Shown piece by piece: positions 36,001 through 51,000 of a DNA stretch of 64,000 nt. Every line of letters begins with the position of its first letter. The stretch's first letter is position 1. Under the pieces are notes generated by a model. The model did not search any database. It was not told the origin of the DNA and worked only from the letters and a program-made list of their open reading frames with translations. The translations under genes were made by a program, and so were the position numbers. Source of the DNA: Anticarsia gemmatalis (taxonomy: Eukaryota; Arthropoda; Insecta; Lepidoptera; Erebidae); the NCBI RefSeq assembly GCF_050436995.1, contig NC_134747.1:6145501-6209500 (forward strand), in the 5' to 3' direction.

Positions 36001-39000
36001 GAGCGATCGTTGCATATTCGTTTGCATTTACAAAACAACGGCGGCGTCAAAGAAAAACGTCGAGTTCCTGGCGTTCCCACAGACGAGACGCAGTGCACAC
36101 TGCACATGCAACTTGCCAACGAGTGTCCAATAAAAAACTGTGTCGTCGACCCCGCGCCTCGTGCGTCAGCTCGTGATAAAGAAGCTCGCTCCTTCCGTCA
36201 CGTATTGTACGGACAGCCACCGGGAGCAGATGACGATCAATTAAAAAGTTTGTTCGCATTAACTATGCGGGAATTAGTTCGGTTCAGCGTGCGTGCCAGA
36301 TGGACTCGACCAATCTCTTTATGAGAAATGGGCTCCAAGTTAACGTTAATGTTCTCCTACTTATCTAAACGTTCCGTGAGAGCCGCGACAGAAAACGAAT
36401 TATAAAACAGTTCAGTAAGATGTGGGATATATTAATATCACATTAAGATATTATACAAGCAGACAGAGTGGGGTTTTATAACGATAGGTTACTGAACTAA
36501 TAATTTTTTCGAGTGGTTTCTTGAGCATCGATTTAATAGCAGTTTTAAAGATGGCAATTAGAATAGATAGGTAAATAAGAATGCTTTCTATCTCGAGAGG
36601 GAGGGCTCTCAAGCACGCACGCAATGTTTGAAAGGTGACATAATTCCAGTGCGTGGTGGCGGACACGCTTTGTCTGTCACACCACTCACACCACTCACAC
36701 CCTGCTGCATTGCATAACGACACACTCGTTTCTACAGTGTGTCTATTGAACGTGTTATTTTGTTTTCGCGACAAACTTCTATTACATACAGCGGTGAAGT
36801 ATGGAGACAAGTACGAAAATTTACGAGTGGTCGTAAACACGTGACAAAACCGAAGAAAATAAATTCCGCAAGTTGATTTTCAAAGCGAGTCATGTATTGT
36901 AATGACACCATAAATAATTTGTACGTTATTGCTCGACACACATTGTTAAGTACTCGAAATCGCATCATTAGTCAGTGCATTGTTTCATCGTAGTTTCCTT
37001 ATCAGTATAATTTTGATGTCCGCATATCGGAACCTATCGTCAAACAAGATCTATATTTTAGCCATAACTGATAAATAGCCAAAACAAAGCCGTTATCTGG
37101 TTCGTGAAAATCGTGTTCAGCCATGTTGTTGTAAGTGCTGCGTGTAATAGATAGAATGCCAGGACTAATAATTGTGATAATAACTATAATGTACAGAATA
37201 CAGTAAAATAAAAGTCAAATTATACTAGCGGATGTAAAGTAATTAAGATTATTGTAAAGACATGATTAGGTTGATAAACAGTGATAAAACTATGACTAAC
37301 CAAACATGTCCAGAATGCGGAACAAAAGTCAATACGTACTTTCCAAATTACGATCATTACATAACCACTGCAATATATACATATAGTATACTACAGGCTC
37401 TGGCCTCGCACGGGTTATAAAGTTATTTGAAACAAACCCTTAAGAAATTACACACTAGATACTTACTCGAGAATCGATCTATCTACTCTTAAAAATTGAA
37501 AGAGAACCCGTTTAGTAGATTTTGAGTATATCGCGAACACACAGACGGAAGAGGACTTTGTTTCATAATATTATAAAGATATCTACCTTTTTTCTGCATG
37601 GCCTGTTCCCACAACAGCGAGGTTATGTCCTCAACCCAGGCGTTTCTGACAGGCGGTTCACTGGTCTCCAGCTTGTAGGACTTGAGGTTTCTCTTCTTGT
37701 ACCAAATAGTGAACTTATGCTGGTCTTGTTCCTTCGCAGTTATGCCCAGGTCGTCCACCGATATATGGTCTTTGTAGATGAAGTACTCCACTCGCGGTTG
37801 CTGAAAAATTAAATTAATGATTTAATACATAAATAACATCATGCTTATTATACTCGTAGGTGTAGGCAGAGCTGTATGAAATACACTCGCGTTTCGCCGT
37901 TTACAAATTTAGGGGCCGAGCCGAGGGCTATATACCGGGCACATTACTTTACTTTGGGCTATTATTGGGCATCGAGCCCAGGACCACCGCCGGCAGTCCA
38001 GTACCCCGGAACAGAATGTTTTATGCCCGGTTTCTGAGAACATTTAACGGTAGTTTAGCTATTCAATAGCGTTTTTTTATATGAGTTTTTACGCTATTGA
38101 AAAAATAAACTATCGTTAAATGTACCACAGAAACCGGGGGTTAATGATGTCCAATCAATACAATAAGTGTATGGAAAGAGTAGTCATTATAAAATGTTAA
38201 TTAGTAGTTTTAAGCCAAATGAGGTTTTAAATTCAACAAAAGACTATCAGTATAAAAGTGTTAATAAAGATCGGGGCCACGTATTCGTAGCTCCAACGGC
38301 TTTAATATGTAGATTTTAATTTATTCTCGCCAGCATCGATGTGTGGACTATGAACGGAATATCAATGTCACGTTTGTTTTTGCGTAAAATGCAAGACTGA
38401 ATCATCGTAGGAAAGGTCATGATCATTTATGTTGTTTGGTTTTGAGATTGTTATTATAAAAACATGTCGCTGATAAGTACTTCGGGCGTATAAAACTGTT
38501 ATATATTTATGAGATGCAACAAAAGGAAATCAATGGTATAAGTAAAGTAATATACATCGTTATTTTAGAAACCACCTACAACGCGTTATGCAACATATAT
38601 TATCACTAAGTAAATATCCACATTAACAGTTTCACACATCGACTTCATACAAATTTTCACATATCCAGGTCAATAACCTTTCCTTAGTGCCCACCTTGTC
38701 GAGCAATTGTATGGAAAAACACCTAGAATTTATGGTGACATCCACAGCCCGTACTAATTGTGTTGAATGGAATAGCTTCCCACAATATTACGTATTTCCT
38801 GTACGTAAAGCGTCCAACAGCTGAAATCGACGATGCGTGAGGAATTAGTCGTTCCGAAGCATTGGCAAGGTCATTTAACTCTCGCCACTACAATTGCTAT
38901 TGTGTACCAACATCACTAATATCTTCATAATTTGCGTCTCAAATAATGAGTCGCTTTTTGTTTTACTACGCAATACTTTTGACGAGAAACAATAACCAAA

Positions 39001-42000
39001 ATTTTAGCTCAAATGTTCAAGTATTTATAGTAACTACCTTGTATTCTTGTGTTGTGTTTTATATAGAATGCGAATATATCGCAAGCGTGGTAAAGTAAAA
39101 GCTATATTCGGAATGTAAATGATAGAATACAGATAATTGTCGTCGACGCCAGTGCGTCGCGTCTTCGTAATAAACACTTCGTAATTTCCGACGCACAATA
39201 TCTCATTATGATGCAAGTTAAGAGACAGCTAACAAATTTCATTACAAACTTTAATAAGTTCTTTTACGATGGCACATGTGGGTGCATTGCCTTATTACAA
39301 CAATAATGTGTTGTCTTCATCCCCCTCCTAACAAATAATGAATGACAGAGAAAGACGAAAATAGCCTCTGGATTTCAATTCGCATAAAATCATAAGACAT
39401 TAAGAGGTTAACCTTTAAAAGAAACAATATCTACTTAAGTATAAAAGAGGCGAAATGGGCTCTTTAACGTAAAACTCTTGGAATTTGAACTGAAATTTAC
39501 CGCGTCAAGTCGATACTTGGCAAATCAACTTTCTTTCAAACGTCACCCTTGACTGATTTGTAAATGGCTTCAAAGGAATCCGAGACTCGGAGTATCGAAC
39601 AATAAACTTTAAGGGACTCAATACCTAAACAGGCTTTCTAAATCTTTGAAATTATGGAAATTATATTAATCTTATAAACTTGTTGTAAACTTAACTTTAA
39701 CAAAAATTCAAGAACACTTATCATCTTATTCATAGGTAGTTATTATCATTTTATTCATATAATGGATAGGTGTATCTAAGTGGGTAATGTGGGTATCGTG
39801 TATCGTTCAGTTCAATGAAACGGTTAATGGCATTTATCAACAAAGATATAATATCGAGTACGAGTACTGTGAAGTAATCGTTACTTTACTTCAAGTTATT
39901 GGTACTCAGTCTAAACGGTCCCAGTTATTTCCCTAAAATCAGTCCGATCATAAAACTTTTCGTACAAATTATTTATTTGAATGGCAATAAAAAGTACCAA
40001 CTGATACAAAATTACCATTAATTTTGTCGTAAAATGGCTGCTCGTCCCTTATCATATCGGCCGACAGTAGGCACCGACTGGTGTAATTATAATAATTTTA
40101 TTGTTGCATTGATAAATCGTGAGTCATTAAATTATGATTCATCGTAATGATGTTCAAGTAACTATTAGAAATACTCTTTATTTGCTAAATAAAATAGGTC
40201 AAGTATGATTAAGGTCGTGGCCTTTGTGATAATGTCTATATTAAATAAATGTCCGGGACGGCTAATGTTCTGGTGTAGACTCGAAGAACCTCATGTCGCC
40301 TTAACCTTAGAACAATGCCCAAACTAAATATTCATACTCAATTTGAATAAAATATAATCCAATACATAATTTGTGTAAACCAGGGAAACATTGATAAGCA
40401 ATCTTTTATCGTCAGTTTAGTTTCACATGGCAAGTGTATATCACATTTTTAAATTAAAATTTGCATTCAATATGTTATTTTATTATTATTATGATCAAAC
40501 TCAAAAGTTTCATGACAACCATAATACTTATAGTATTATGGTTGTCATCCATAATACTTATAGTATTATGGTTGTCATGAAACTTTTGAGTAAAAAAGAG
40601 CAAAAATTAATAAAATATTTTATTGTTGTTACCTATATTCGAGAATAACCATTTCAGAAGCTCCTTAAAATATTCTTTATACTTTTTTTCATTATTAAAC
40701 TATTATCTTACCCTTCACACGTGTTTTCAAAATTAGTGAAATTATGAGCATAAAAGGAAATCTGTAAAGTTTTAACTGAAAAACTTTGTAAAACAGAACG
40801 ACATTGTCGCATACAAATATGTAGAACTTGTTATTACATAGGAATAAAGCAAGCACTATTGTATTTAGAAACTAGTGTTATGAAATTAGGTTTTTGTCAG
40901 CAATACTGCAGCTTAGATCAGTGAAATTCTATTATAAAGAATGCGATTGTAATTACACAATGACTGTTTATTACTATCTCTCGTATTTGGAATAGTTTCA
41001 CTTCACACACGCAAGGAAAACAAAACATATCTTGTAGATATATGTATTTTCTAGTTGTTATCTAGTTAGAATAAATACAAAGATTAGTGTTAAATCAAGC
41101 AATTGACCTTTAAAAAGTTAGCGGGGCGGCTATTTGCGAATGTGGTAAAATATAAAAAAATAAACATTTTGAATCGCAATAAAAAAACATAAACTTCATG
41201 TAATCGGGTGGGAAGTGCGATATCGTGTTATCTTTAAAAAATACGACGTAGTATTGTTTCTCAAGCACCAAATTTACTTAAAGTTTTAAGTATACTTATT
41301 TGATTTGCTAAGTTTGACGATCATACCACTTATTGTTTACAATCAATATCTATCAACAACCATTGATGTTTCCAAACACCCACAAAGTTTTCCTTCAGCG
41401 AGGTTGTCGATCAATTGTCGGACGTCTTTCCTAGTCAAAACAGCGGTGGAAACCGACATTATGTAATCAATTAGCAACTTAATTACTTAGCTCACCACTG
41501 AGCTATTGGTTAATTTGTATTAATTGATTCCTTTTAGAGCAATTTTAATGTTACTACATTTACATAACCGTTCAAGTTAATTAGTCTGCCATTATTTACA
41601 ATACTTTTATGTTTAATAAGAGTAATTAATACTTACCGGCTCATTATTTAATGGCCGCACATTTATTAAATAATTGGTGCGGTATTACTTAACAAGGACT
41701 AATGAATGGCATATAGTTTAAAGTCTACTGTTTAATGTTGACTTATCGCGGTTCGGAGTTCTTCGAAACTTGCATGCAGCAAATCTGTCATTGTTATAGT
41801 TTTATGGTGACTAATATTACGTGGTATTTGCTGCAGCTAATACAAATATAGTATGCAGTTTTATATGAGAGGACCGCTTTCAAATGCAAGTCTTTTGTAA
41901 TTAAGCGATGAGGAATGTTTGAAACGTATCACCTTATGTGATACTTACTAAACAAGCATAGTATATAATTATGTTGTTTTTCTAATCTCTGTAAGACCGC

Positions 42001-45000
42001 TATCTAATAATAATTAGATAGCGTCACTCGCGTGTTATAAAAGATCATGCACTGTAGTTTTATGTTTGAGCTGAGCTGGTTAAGTTTTACGCAAACGTAA
42101 TTTAATTTTCAATTCATTCTATAATCGTCATCATTCGTTTCAATTTACAAATACTGTTCAAAATCATTCCTCGAATCATCGCACGATAATAATAAATTAT
42201 TCGGCAATATATAATGTGTAAGTACAATGATTATAACGTGTATTATTTACTTAAGCGGAATGCTTGGCGGCCTTACTATTACTTGGATTTTTTTATTTAA
42301 CGTGGTTCTATTTCCTATAGTCAAGCAAAGGCGCCTCGTCCGTACTTTAACTCTAATAAGAGTTAAAAATATTCCATATTACTTACTTTTCTATAAACAA
42401 CAGTGATGAGCACAAGTTTGTCGAAAAGGAATATCCTCATGAGCTGGCGTCGTCTTCGCGCGGTGTCCATCGCGAAGAACTCGTTCTGACGCAGCAGCCG
42501 ACCTTGGTTCAACAGGTTCAGGTACGGCTGCAAATAAAACCAACACATTAGAGACCTTGCTAATACAATAATTTTACTAAAAAACTTTTTTTTGGGGTAT
42601 CCATTTTAAGACTAGTATCTAATAAGATTTCCTTTTGCTTAAGCGAACTGAGAATGTCCTTAGAGGCGTGTAATACTAATATTTTATGTATTAAATGGCA
42701 AACAAATGTTCTGGTAAAATATATTCCACAGTAAAACCTTAAAACAAGTTTGTTCGTTGACACCGCAATGGCCGTTATTTACAAAGGCCACGGTTGCGAA
42801 ATCGGTTATGAATTCATTAGACACAGGCTTACGATAGCTAACATGAATTCGTTGTATTTACATACATTAACTATAAACAATAATGTTTATAATAATATTA
42901 ATATAACAATCAGCGGTCGTCAATGTTTTTGATAAACAAACTTCAACAGAAACACTTAATGAACAACACAAATTGTCAACGATTATCACAGTCCAATTAT
43001 TCTGTACAGTACAACCAGTCCCATTATCAACAAACTCAGAGACATATCTGAGACGTTATGAAAATAAGATAATAAACATTATCTCACTCGCCTCAGGCTA
43101 AATATGTACTCGTACATATAGGGAAAGACAATACATAACGTTGAGATTCTATGTTACAACAATAGGCGATCCGACACTATGTTTTGACGGAAGCCAATTA
43201 TTAGATTTCACTCACCGGACAGTCACTAATATTCTCTAGCGCCATTATCTCATCGACCGCTGTTAATACACACTCAATCATAGTTTTTGCCAACTTCAAA
43301 CTTTCCAATGGCGTCTCGTCGTTATCGGAGGACTCGCCGTTACTGCCGCCGGTCTCGTCACTGTCCACGCTCAGCTTCGATATCCTCGAGTCTGACTCAC
43401 ACCTCTCATTCTCGTAATTGCTATAAGTTTTCACCAGATCGGCCAAAAACAATTTATACCTCGGTATCCTTTGCACTGGTTCGAGTAAATAGCTCGAGAG
43501 ATCTAACCGATCACCTAATTCTAATTGTATTCCCTGAAAAGTAAAGTTTCGTTTAAGTACATTTTGTTCGATCGACTGGTATATCGTTCGCGGTTATATT
43601 TCATTTAGTAATCATAATTTTATAGCCTTTCACCGGCTTTCATGCGTAATTTGGGTCGAATGATATGTGATCGCGATCGAGCCGTAGGATTACTGGAGCA
43701 GAATTTCATCTGAGCAACTAGACTGAGAAGGTTCACAGAAGGGAAATGGTACGCGACAATTATAATAATAAAATACAAACTTTCACTCGAGTTGGACGTT
43801 TATGTCGCGACATTTAACTTGAGTCAGCACTGAAAAAGTATGAAACTTGTAATTTGGAAAATACTAATGGAAGCTGTAGAAGATCTGAAATAGGTATATT
43901 AGCACTCGTTCCACCAGAATGATTAAATTCATAATTTTGTATAATGAATACCCGCTTGTACGTAACGGAGTATTATTTTTTAAACGGTGGCAGTCGAGCA
44001 ATGCCTATGAATGTGCAAGTATAACGGTAGTACCAACAGTTAGGCGGTTGTTGAACAGTGCTCGCCAGCCACCGTAACCTCACAGAAATGAGGAAATAAC
44101 GCTGGACTACCATCGTCCCGCCACTCGTGATGCGTGCATGCGGCCAACCGATAATGTTTCAATCAATTGAGTTTTTACGGTAACGTAAATCATGTAGTAA
44201 CGCGACACTAATACCGCCATTAAAGCCGCAATGACGTACAGCTTTTACGTGCCACAAAAACATATTTGTAACTACGGCTAATAGAACTTAATGGTTTTTA
44301 TTCATCTCATATTTATAGCTATTTAATCTACAATGTGTAGGAGTCGGATCTGAACTTTAAATGTGGGTTTTTTGCTAACGGGGAAATACCGTGACATATA
44401 ATAAACAAATATAATGTTCTTATCAAACCTAAAAGCAAGTTAGTGATAATAAGTACAACTCATCAAACAGTAAGAAGTACCGACTGTATTCCGTGATTCT
44501 GTGTCAAGGTTGTATTTACTTAATTATCTTTGAATACTGTAATGGCTTCTGTCTAGAGGACTTTCACCTTTTTGTTCTAATTTAATGCCGCAAAAAATGG
44601 CCAGTTATAAACAAGACTTACCTGGAAAAATTGTTTGTGTTCAAATACCAGTCTCGTCGCTCTCTTATTATTCCTAGAGTACATTACGTACAGATTGAAT
44701 CTTTTTTCCTGTAAATAAAAAAACGTGTTATTTGGTCATACTTTGGCTGAGATGTTTATATTAAATTCGCGTGGTAATCATAAAATGTCACGTACGTTAA
44801 CCACGGTCAGTATCAAGTCAATATTGAATTTGATTGAGCCGATATAATTTGAGTGAAATTCCTTTACTTTCACCGAATACGGCCGAGAGCAGTAAAACTA
44901 CTAAAGCCAGGGTAATGTGGCGAGAAGTTGATGAACTATGGAGAATTGTTGGACACGTTGGTGAATATAAGGGTGAGGGTCGAGTGAAGCTGAGACGTGC

Positions 45001-48000
45001 GGAACAGCGGTTTACATCAAAGAAATATTTAAACGAAGCGAATTTCTGATGCTATTTCTATTATATTTTCTATTTCGTCAATCTTACAAGTCTGTTTGTT
45101 GTAACTCCGCTCCGCTCATCTCAGCTTCAAAGAGACCTCACCTTTTCCATTGAAGCGAGAGTCGTATTTAGTCAAAGTTCTCGTGTTCTAGTCATTTCTA
45201 TGAATCAAAAGTGAAGAAAGACGGTCTCATTACTGCAGTGAAGTGGCCAGGCATAGAATCACGCTCGGTAGTCCGTGACACCAATGTTTTTATAACGATT
45301 TGCTCTTAATCGGTCATTACGTCGACTATTTACTCTAGTTAGAGAGAGATAAACGGTTTGCAGTGAACTTGTACTCTATTTTTGTAATGTAGGAAATGCA
45401 TTTGCAAAGATTGTTTTATGATAAGCGCTAGTGGGGCAACCAAGAATCGACCGTGGCGAGTGATAATGAGGCATTATTATTTTAATCAAAAGATGTTATC
45501 TAAGTAAAGGAACAAACAGATTGCTTTGCTATTAGATTGCGTGATAAGAATACAAGAAAGCCTTGCTAAATTGGACAGTCTAGATGAATGAAGAAATTAA
45601 TCTTTGGCAACACACTTCCAGAATTCGTTAGCTTAGTGAATTTAATGTTGAAAGATTAACCTACATTATTAGAATGTCTAACGACTTACTTCCCGGCCTA
45701 CTAACATTTATGCATATACAGTAATATTGAATACAGAAGGATATGTTTATTAAATTACTTACAAATCGCCTAAAACATTGTCCCAACTTCCTGAGATCAT
45801 TCTCACAGTCTCTCAAAGCGGGCAGGAACTCTTCGGAGTGAAACCTGAATATCCTCTCGATGTTGCCGAAGATCTCTGGTTTGAGAGCTCTGAAGTTAGC
45901 CGCTAAATCCGGCCGACTCATGTGAGGTATGTAGTCCTCTACCACATGCCTTAGTCGTTCAACGTACACGTTCTCAGTATGTATTAGTTCATTCACTCGT
46001 TCTGTCAATCGCCTGCAAGAAAAAGATAGAAGATTGCTATATTCTGAGTTAGAATGAGATAGAAATAAAATAAACAATGCCGTGCTATTGTTTGTGGTAC
46101 GGTTTCTACTATAATGCATTTTGTTTTTTGTTAAGTATAAAAGATATAATGTTCCGAATTCTTTTATGATACGAGTATGAGGAAATTCGTTGGTAATACG
46201 TCTGGAAATATAAATAATAAGCGAGCAAGCTGGCAGACAGACAAACGTTTTGTTTTAAATTATAATCGCGAGGTCAATATCAGGGTCACTGCAAACGAGT
46301 GGCTCTTGAGCACGTATACGTTTGCTTTCCTAAAACTGGGACAAACAAATATACCGTATTATAGAAAAGACGGATTAAACACCTAAATATTTGGTCTTTA
46401 TTTTTTAATATCACAAAACTAAATTTTATGTATATTGGTTAATTTCCACCAAACTGCACGAGAATTTACATAATGAATAATCAAATAAACAATTAGTTAG
46501 AATTCATCGGAACTTAGTCATCGCGGTCAATAATATTCAGATTTCTGTGGTCGCAAATAAACAAAAAACCAGTATGACTCGAAAAAACTCTTTCTCTAGG
46601 AAAACTAAATATCGCCGGCCACTAAAAAAATACTTTCATATTGTGAGACCTAGGTATCTATTAGCCTCAACAGGCTGAAATAATTTGTTTACTATGAATT
46701 TTCTCACTGAACACTCGGATGGTATTATATCTATTTATTCTCATAATAAGCTAGAAATATATATAATCACGACCTAAGAATCTAACAGATATTTCCTTAA
46801 GCCATATTTACTCGTTCACATCTTGCTATATAAAGACATACACAGATGTACATAAATAGGTAAATAAAGTGCATGATTTTCATCTGACGTATTTGCTGAC
46901 AGCTGAACCTATCAGATACGAATAACGACTTTAAAAATAAAACATTATCACTTATTATCAAATGGGTCAAGATTGCTCTATTGTCAATAAGGGCTAATGA
47001 ATTAAATTAAGTGCATAAGCTATAAATATATTACTTCCTACAAAATAATGAGTCACAGGAATATGATACGAAACCGACAATACATAAAACAAAGAAAATA
47101 TGTCTGAGATAAAAGTTTTTGCAATATCATGTTTCACGATTTCATTTAAAACCTTGAAGTTTTCAGAATAGAAAAGTTATTGCATTTTATCGAGTTCTTT
47201 GTTTCACAATACATTTAAATTAATTGCAATACAGCGAATAGCCATCAAAGGATATGAAAGCAAACATATTTGTATTTTATTGGATTCTGTAATTGACACA
47301 AAGACTAACATATTTAATAACTGGATCATATTACTTCGTACACTTTTTCTACAAATAAAGGTAATTTTGCAATCAGGTTCAAACACCAGTCTATTGAATT
47401 TTGCATTTGACTTTACTATAGTACAGTTTCAAAGGTATTAGTAAAACTTATAAACCATTCATATTTCTAACTAGCCACGGGTCAACGTCATCTATGAAAA
47501 ATCTAATTAGTTACGGACGGAACTAAGGACAGCTGTTATTTTTAAAACAGCTTATTTAAATGTTACGCCACTCGTATTTACTAATACATTACGAAACGAA
47601 TTCACACCTCAAATTACAATAGCTGCATAAAATGATACTATAGTCTAACAACTTAGTAAACACTTAAAGAGCCTTGTATGAAATGATCGCGATCGTCGGA
47701 GATATTCAAAAATCAAAAATACGAACATCAATAACACGCCAGCTTATGCAGCAGACGGAGGCCTGTTTGATACAGCTATTTCATTTTGGAAATACAGATT
47801 ATGTTTATTGTAATTTAGATAAATGGCGCATGCCAAGGCTCTCTACTAAGTTGTCGGTCTATAAATAATTGTAAAGTGATTGTAGTAACATACAATAAGA
47901 AGATATTTTCGGTAGTAATTTACTGGTCCCACTTCTCGGAGCGATTGCAACGAATATTGAATATCAGATGATATCGTTTGAATACGATAGCCTGGGAATT

Positions 48001-51000
48001 GTAACGAATCTGACACCGCTATGAAAGTAATAAAGATTGATAGCAATCTACACTTGGAATTATTTTCAATTTCGAAGCAAATTGCGTTGTGAGAGTACTA
48101 CGGGCGGATGTGCACTTTAAAAATAGTTTTATTGGAGCTGGAGCACGCTATTAAAGTTTAGAACTATTATTTTGAGAGATTATATAATTGACTTCTTTAA
48201 CATAGTTCTTGAAGGTATAGAAAGTCCCCAATCCGCACTTTGACAGCGTGGAGGACTCAAGGCCTAACCCCTCTCTCATTACAGGAGGAAACCCTTGCCC
48301 AACGATGGTTAATCAATTATTTAAATGTATTATTAAAATTGAAAGTGACTAAAAGAAAACTGTTGAGGTACAAAGAGTTGTCTGGCTTCGTAAATAGCAA
48401 ACACAATTTGTGCTTACTTCTGAAAAAAATTGAATCCAATAATATTAATTGCAATCATATTGACCACGCGTATAATATTTTCGGTAAATGTGTAGGTCAT
48501 GCAACTATCACGTTTTACCTTAGTCGACAACTAGATTGCATTATTATAAAATGTTGAGTTTATAAATTGAATGTCCGCAAATTTTTAGCACCGATATATA
48601 AATTTAAAACGGTATTAAGTAATTCTAGCTGATGAATATTAAATGCGTCCATCGTTTAATTGAGGAAATCCGTGATTGTTCCTTATCTGTTCTTCTGTAT
48701 AGATAGCCGGGGTTTTTTTTAACAGGGTCATTACCCAGCTAATATCGTCATTTCAGTAAACGGCGACACATTTGTGCAGTAGCGCAATTCTCTACAGTCA
48801 GTGCTATCGAGTATCGAGAGTTTGACATTTAAAATGTACTGCAAAAATAATTCCTACGGCGCCCGCTAGACGTACGCAAATTTTCATACAACGTTTTTCA
48901 TTACGTAGCAGCCGAAAGTCGGTAATGGTTGAGAATCATCGCTATAGTTCTGTAAGCAATATTGCCGGATGTTTTTGACAGTTGTTCTTCAAATAATGCC
49001 GCAATGAGTATGCAAGGAACAACACCTGATTTGTAACAGAGTAATCTAGGACGCTAACTGCACGTTTGTCCTAGTCTAGGCTAGTATTAAGTGTGCGAAG
49101 GGACATTTGATATTCAGTTCCATATCCATATCTGATTGTCCCAGAAATAGGATACTTCAAAACCTTCTTTTTCTTTTTAAGTTAAAACTTCCGTATTACC
49201 ATGTGTCACTCCGCACAGCTGTGTTTAAGGAAGACATATTAAAATGCACAAATCAGAACACACCTTGAAACTCTTGTTTATGAATCACAAAAAGTCTGTA
49301 CGTTTCTAGAATTCAAACCAATGATTTAGATTAATCATTACTATACAGTCCTTTGATATAAGGTGACATTTTGCGATAGTGCTGGGATAGTGCAGGTCCA
49401 AAAAATAAGTTCGTGTATTATTATTACTTATTTCATATATAAAAATAACAGATTATGTTTAGGTAGCAATAACGACTAGAAGGTTCCCATTCTCACCCAA
49501 TTATACTCATCTAACAGGCATTTAGACTAATTAATGAGGTTAACAAGAATACAGGCAACGTCCAAAATATGACCTAGACTAGCAAACAGACTAATAAACA
49601 CACCACCTTTGCCTAATCAGTCGGCTAAAAGCCACACCTACTAGTAATCTGTACTATACCTTAATATTATACATATTAGGTCGGGGAAAAAGTCTTTTCG
49701 CATTATAGTATGTAGGTATGAACTTGTAATAAAATCTCTTTGGCTTCAAGAATCACAAATGAGTACATGGTTCATTAGGTTTCTTTTAGTGAGCTCGTGA
49801 GGTACCCAAATATCGAACTTTTTTGTGTAGAGAAAAGATTTTATTACAAGTTCATACATACTGTATTGCGAAAAGACTCTTTCCTCGACCTAATATGAAA
49901 GGTTGGATGTTAGTTACTCTTTCACGTAAAATCTACTCAACAGATTTCGATGTTATTTAGTACTCAAATAGTTCATAACCTGGAATTACAAGCATACAAT
50001 TCTTTTGCTACAGGAAATCTTTTCATGCGGACGGAACAGAATTTAATATTTTATAGAGCGGGGCTATTAAACCACATAACATAATTAATTTAGAAACCAG
50101 TATTACTCATCTCGAAATCGCATTTAATTTCCCGTTAATATGACATAACGTGAAGAAAGCACGTTTGGAAATACCATGCCGTGACGTAAGAGATGTTTGG
50201 AGCTGCGTCACCATCTTTTGTAGGTTAACTACTCATGTGACGTCGTTATCTACATGTGCCTGTTTCACCATACATAAATATTGGCATATAAAAATAAATA
50301 AATGAACCCGTTAATATGTTACCAATTAATATTATATTTACATCCTACATTTGTCCAACGAGATGGGCCAAGGCCTGTACCGAGCGTCTGCTGAACCTAG
50401 AAAACACTCCTGAAGAGAAGATCCTCACTCTAGGAGGAACCCTTTCCCAATAGTGAGACAGTGATGAGTTAAATTATTTTACTCCATACCGCATTTTACT
50501 GGCATTTGTTAATTATGGTGAACTCTGGCATGAGTTTTCTAGTAGTATAAGTTTATCTGAGTAACTGCAGTTCAGAAATAACACGATATGTTACTATCTA
50601 ACTCAATCATTGACACAAAACAAAGATTTGCATCAAAAGCAAATATGATTTTGGTATAATCGTGCAATGTCCCTTGAATCTATTTTATTATAAACGAGTT
50701 TTTTAAAATAATAAAAAGTAGATTAGACTTAAATTATATATATTATCTTGATATAAATATATATTGCGAAGTAGCCTTGATGTTTTTCCGCGATTTCACG
50801 TAGCACGGGCAACGGGCATGCATACAGAATACGGTATCTACAAATGTAATACAAGCAGTATATATACAACAAATATGTATATTATATTATATTGAATACA
50901 AAACGTTTTCTTAATATAACTTATGATTCAACCGATACTATAGTTAGAATTCCGTTCTTGTATTTTAATCGTCTTGTCTATTATGTTTGAGACCGATTGA

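Larger units (their letters stand above)
33032..37586 (-). other. GEF intron 6 (4.6 kb)
   Basis: AT-rich intron. It holds a LINE-like fragment (33537-33730), a GC-rich block at 35990-36330 with overlapping open frames on both strands, and a small CACACCACT tandem repeat at 36678-36701. No exon of this gene is needed between its ends. Confidence 0.7.
37801..42386 (-). other. GEF intron 5 (4.6 kb)
   Basis: AT-rich intron with one TTA-flanked MITE (38024-38140), a possible SINE remnant (37930-38010), a 93-bp palindrome (40499-40591) and a short hairpin (41998-42023). No exon is needed here. Confidence 0.75.

Noticed and set aside
36451..36840. Minus-strand 129-codon frame with CEWCEWC
   Set aside because: The Cys/Trp run comes from a CACACCACT tandem repeat and the rest is not protein-like.
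40427..40648. 73-codon frame across the 93-bp palindrome
   Set aside because: The internal peptide repeat (HNTYSIMVV twice) is produced by the palindrome duplication; it is not a gene.
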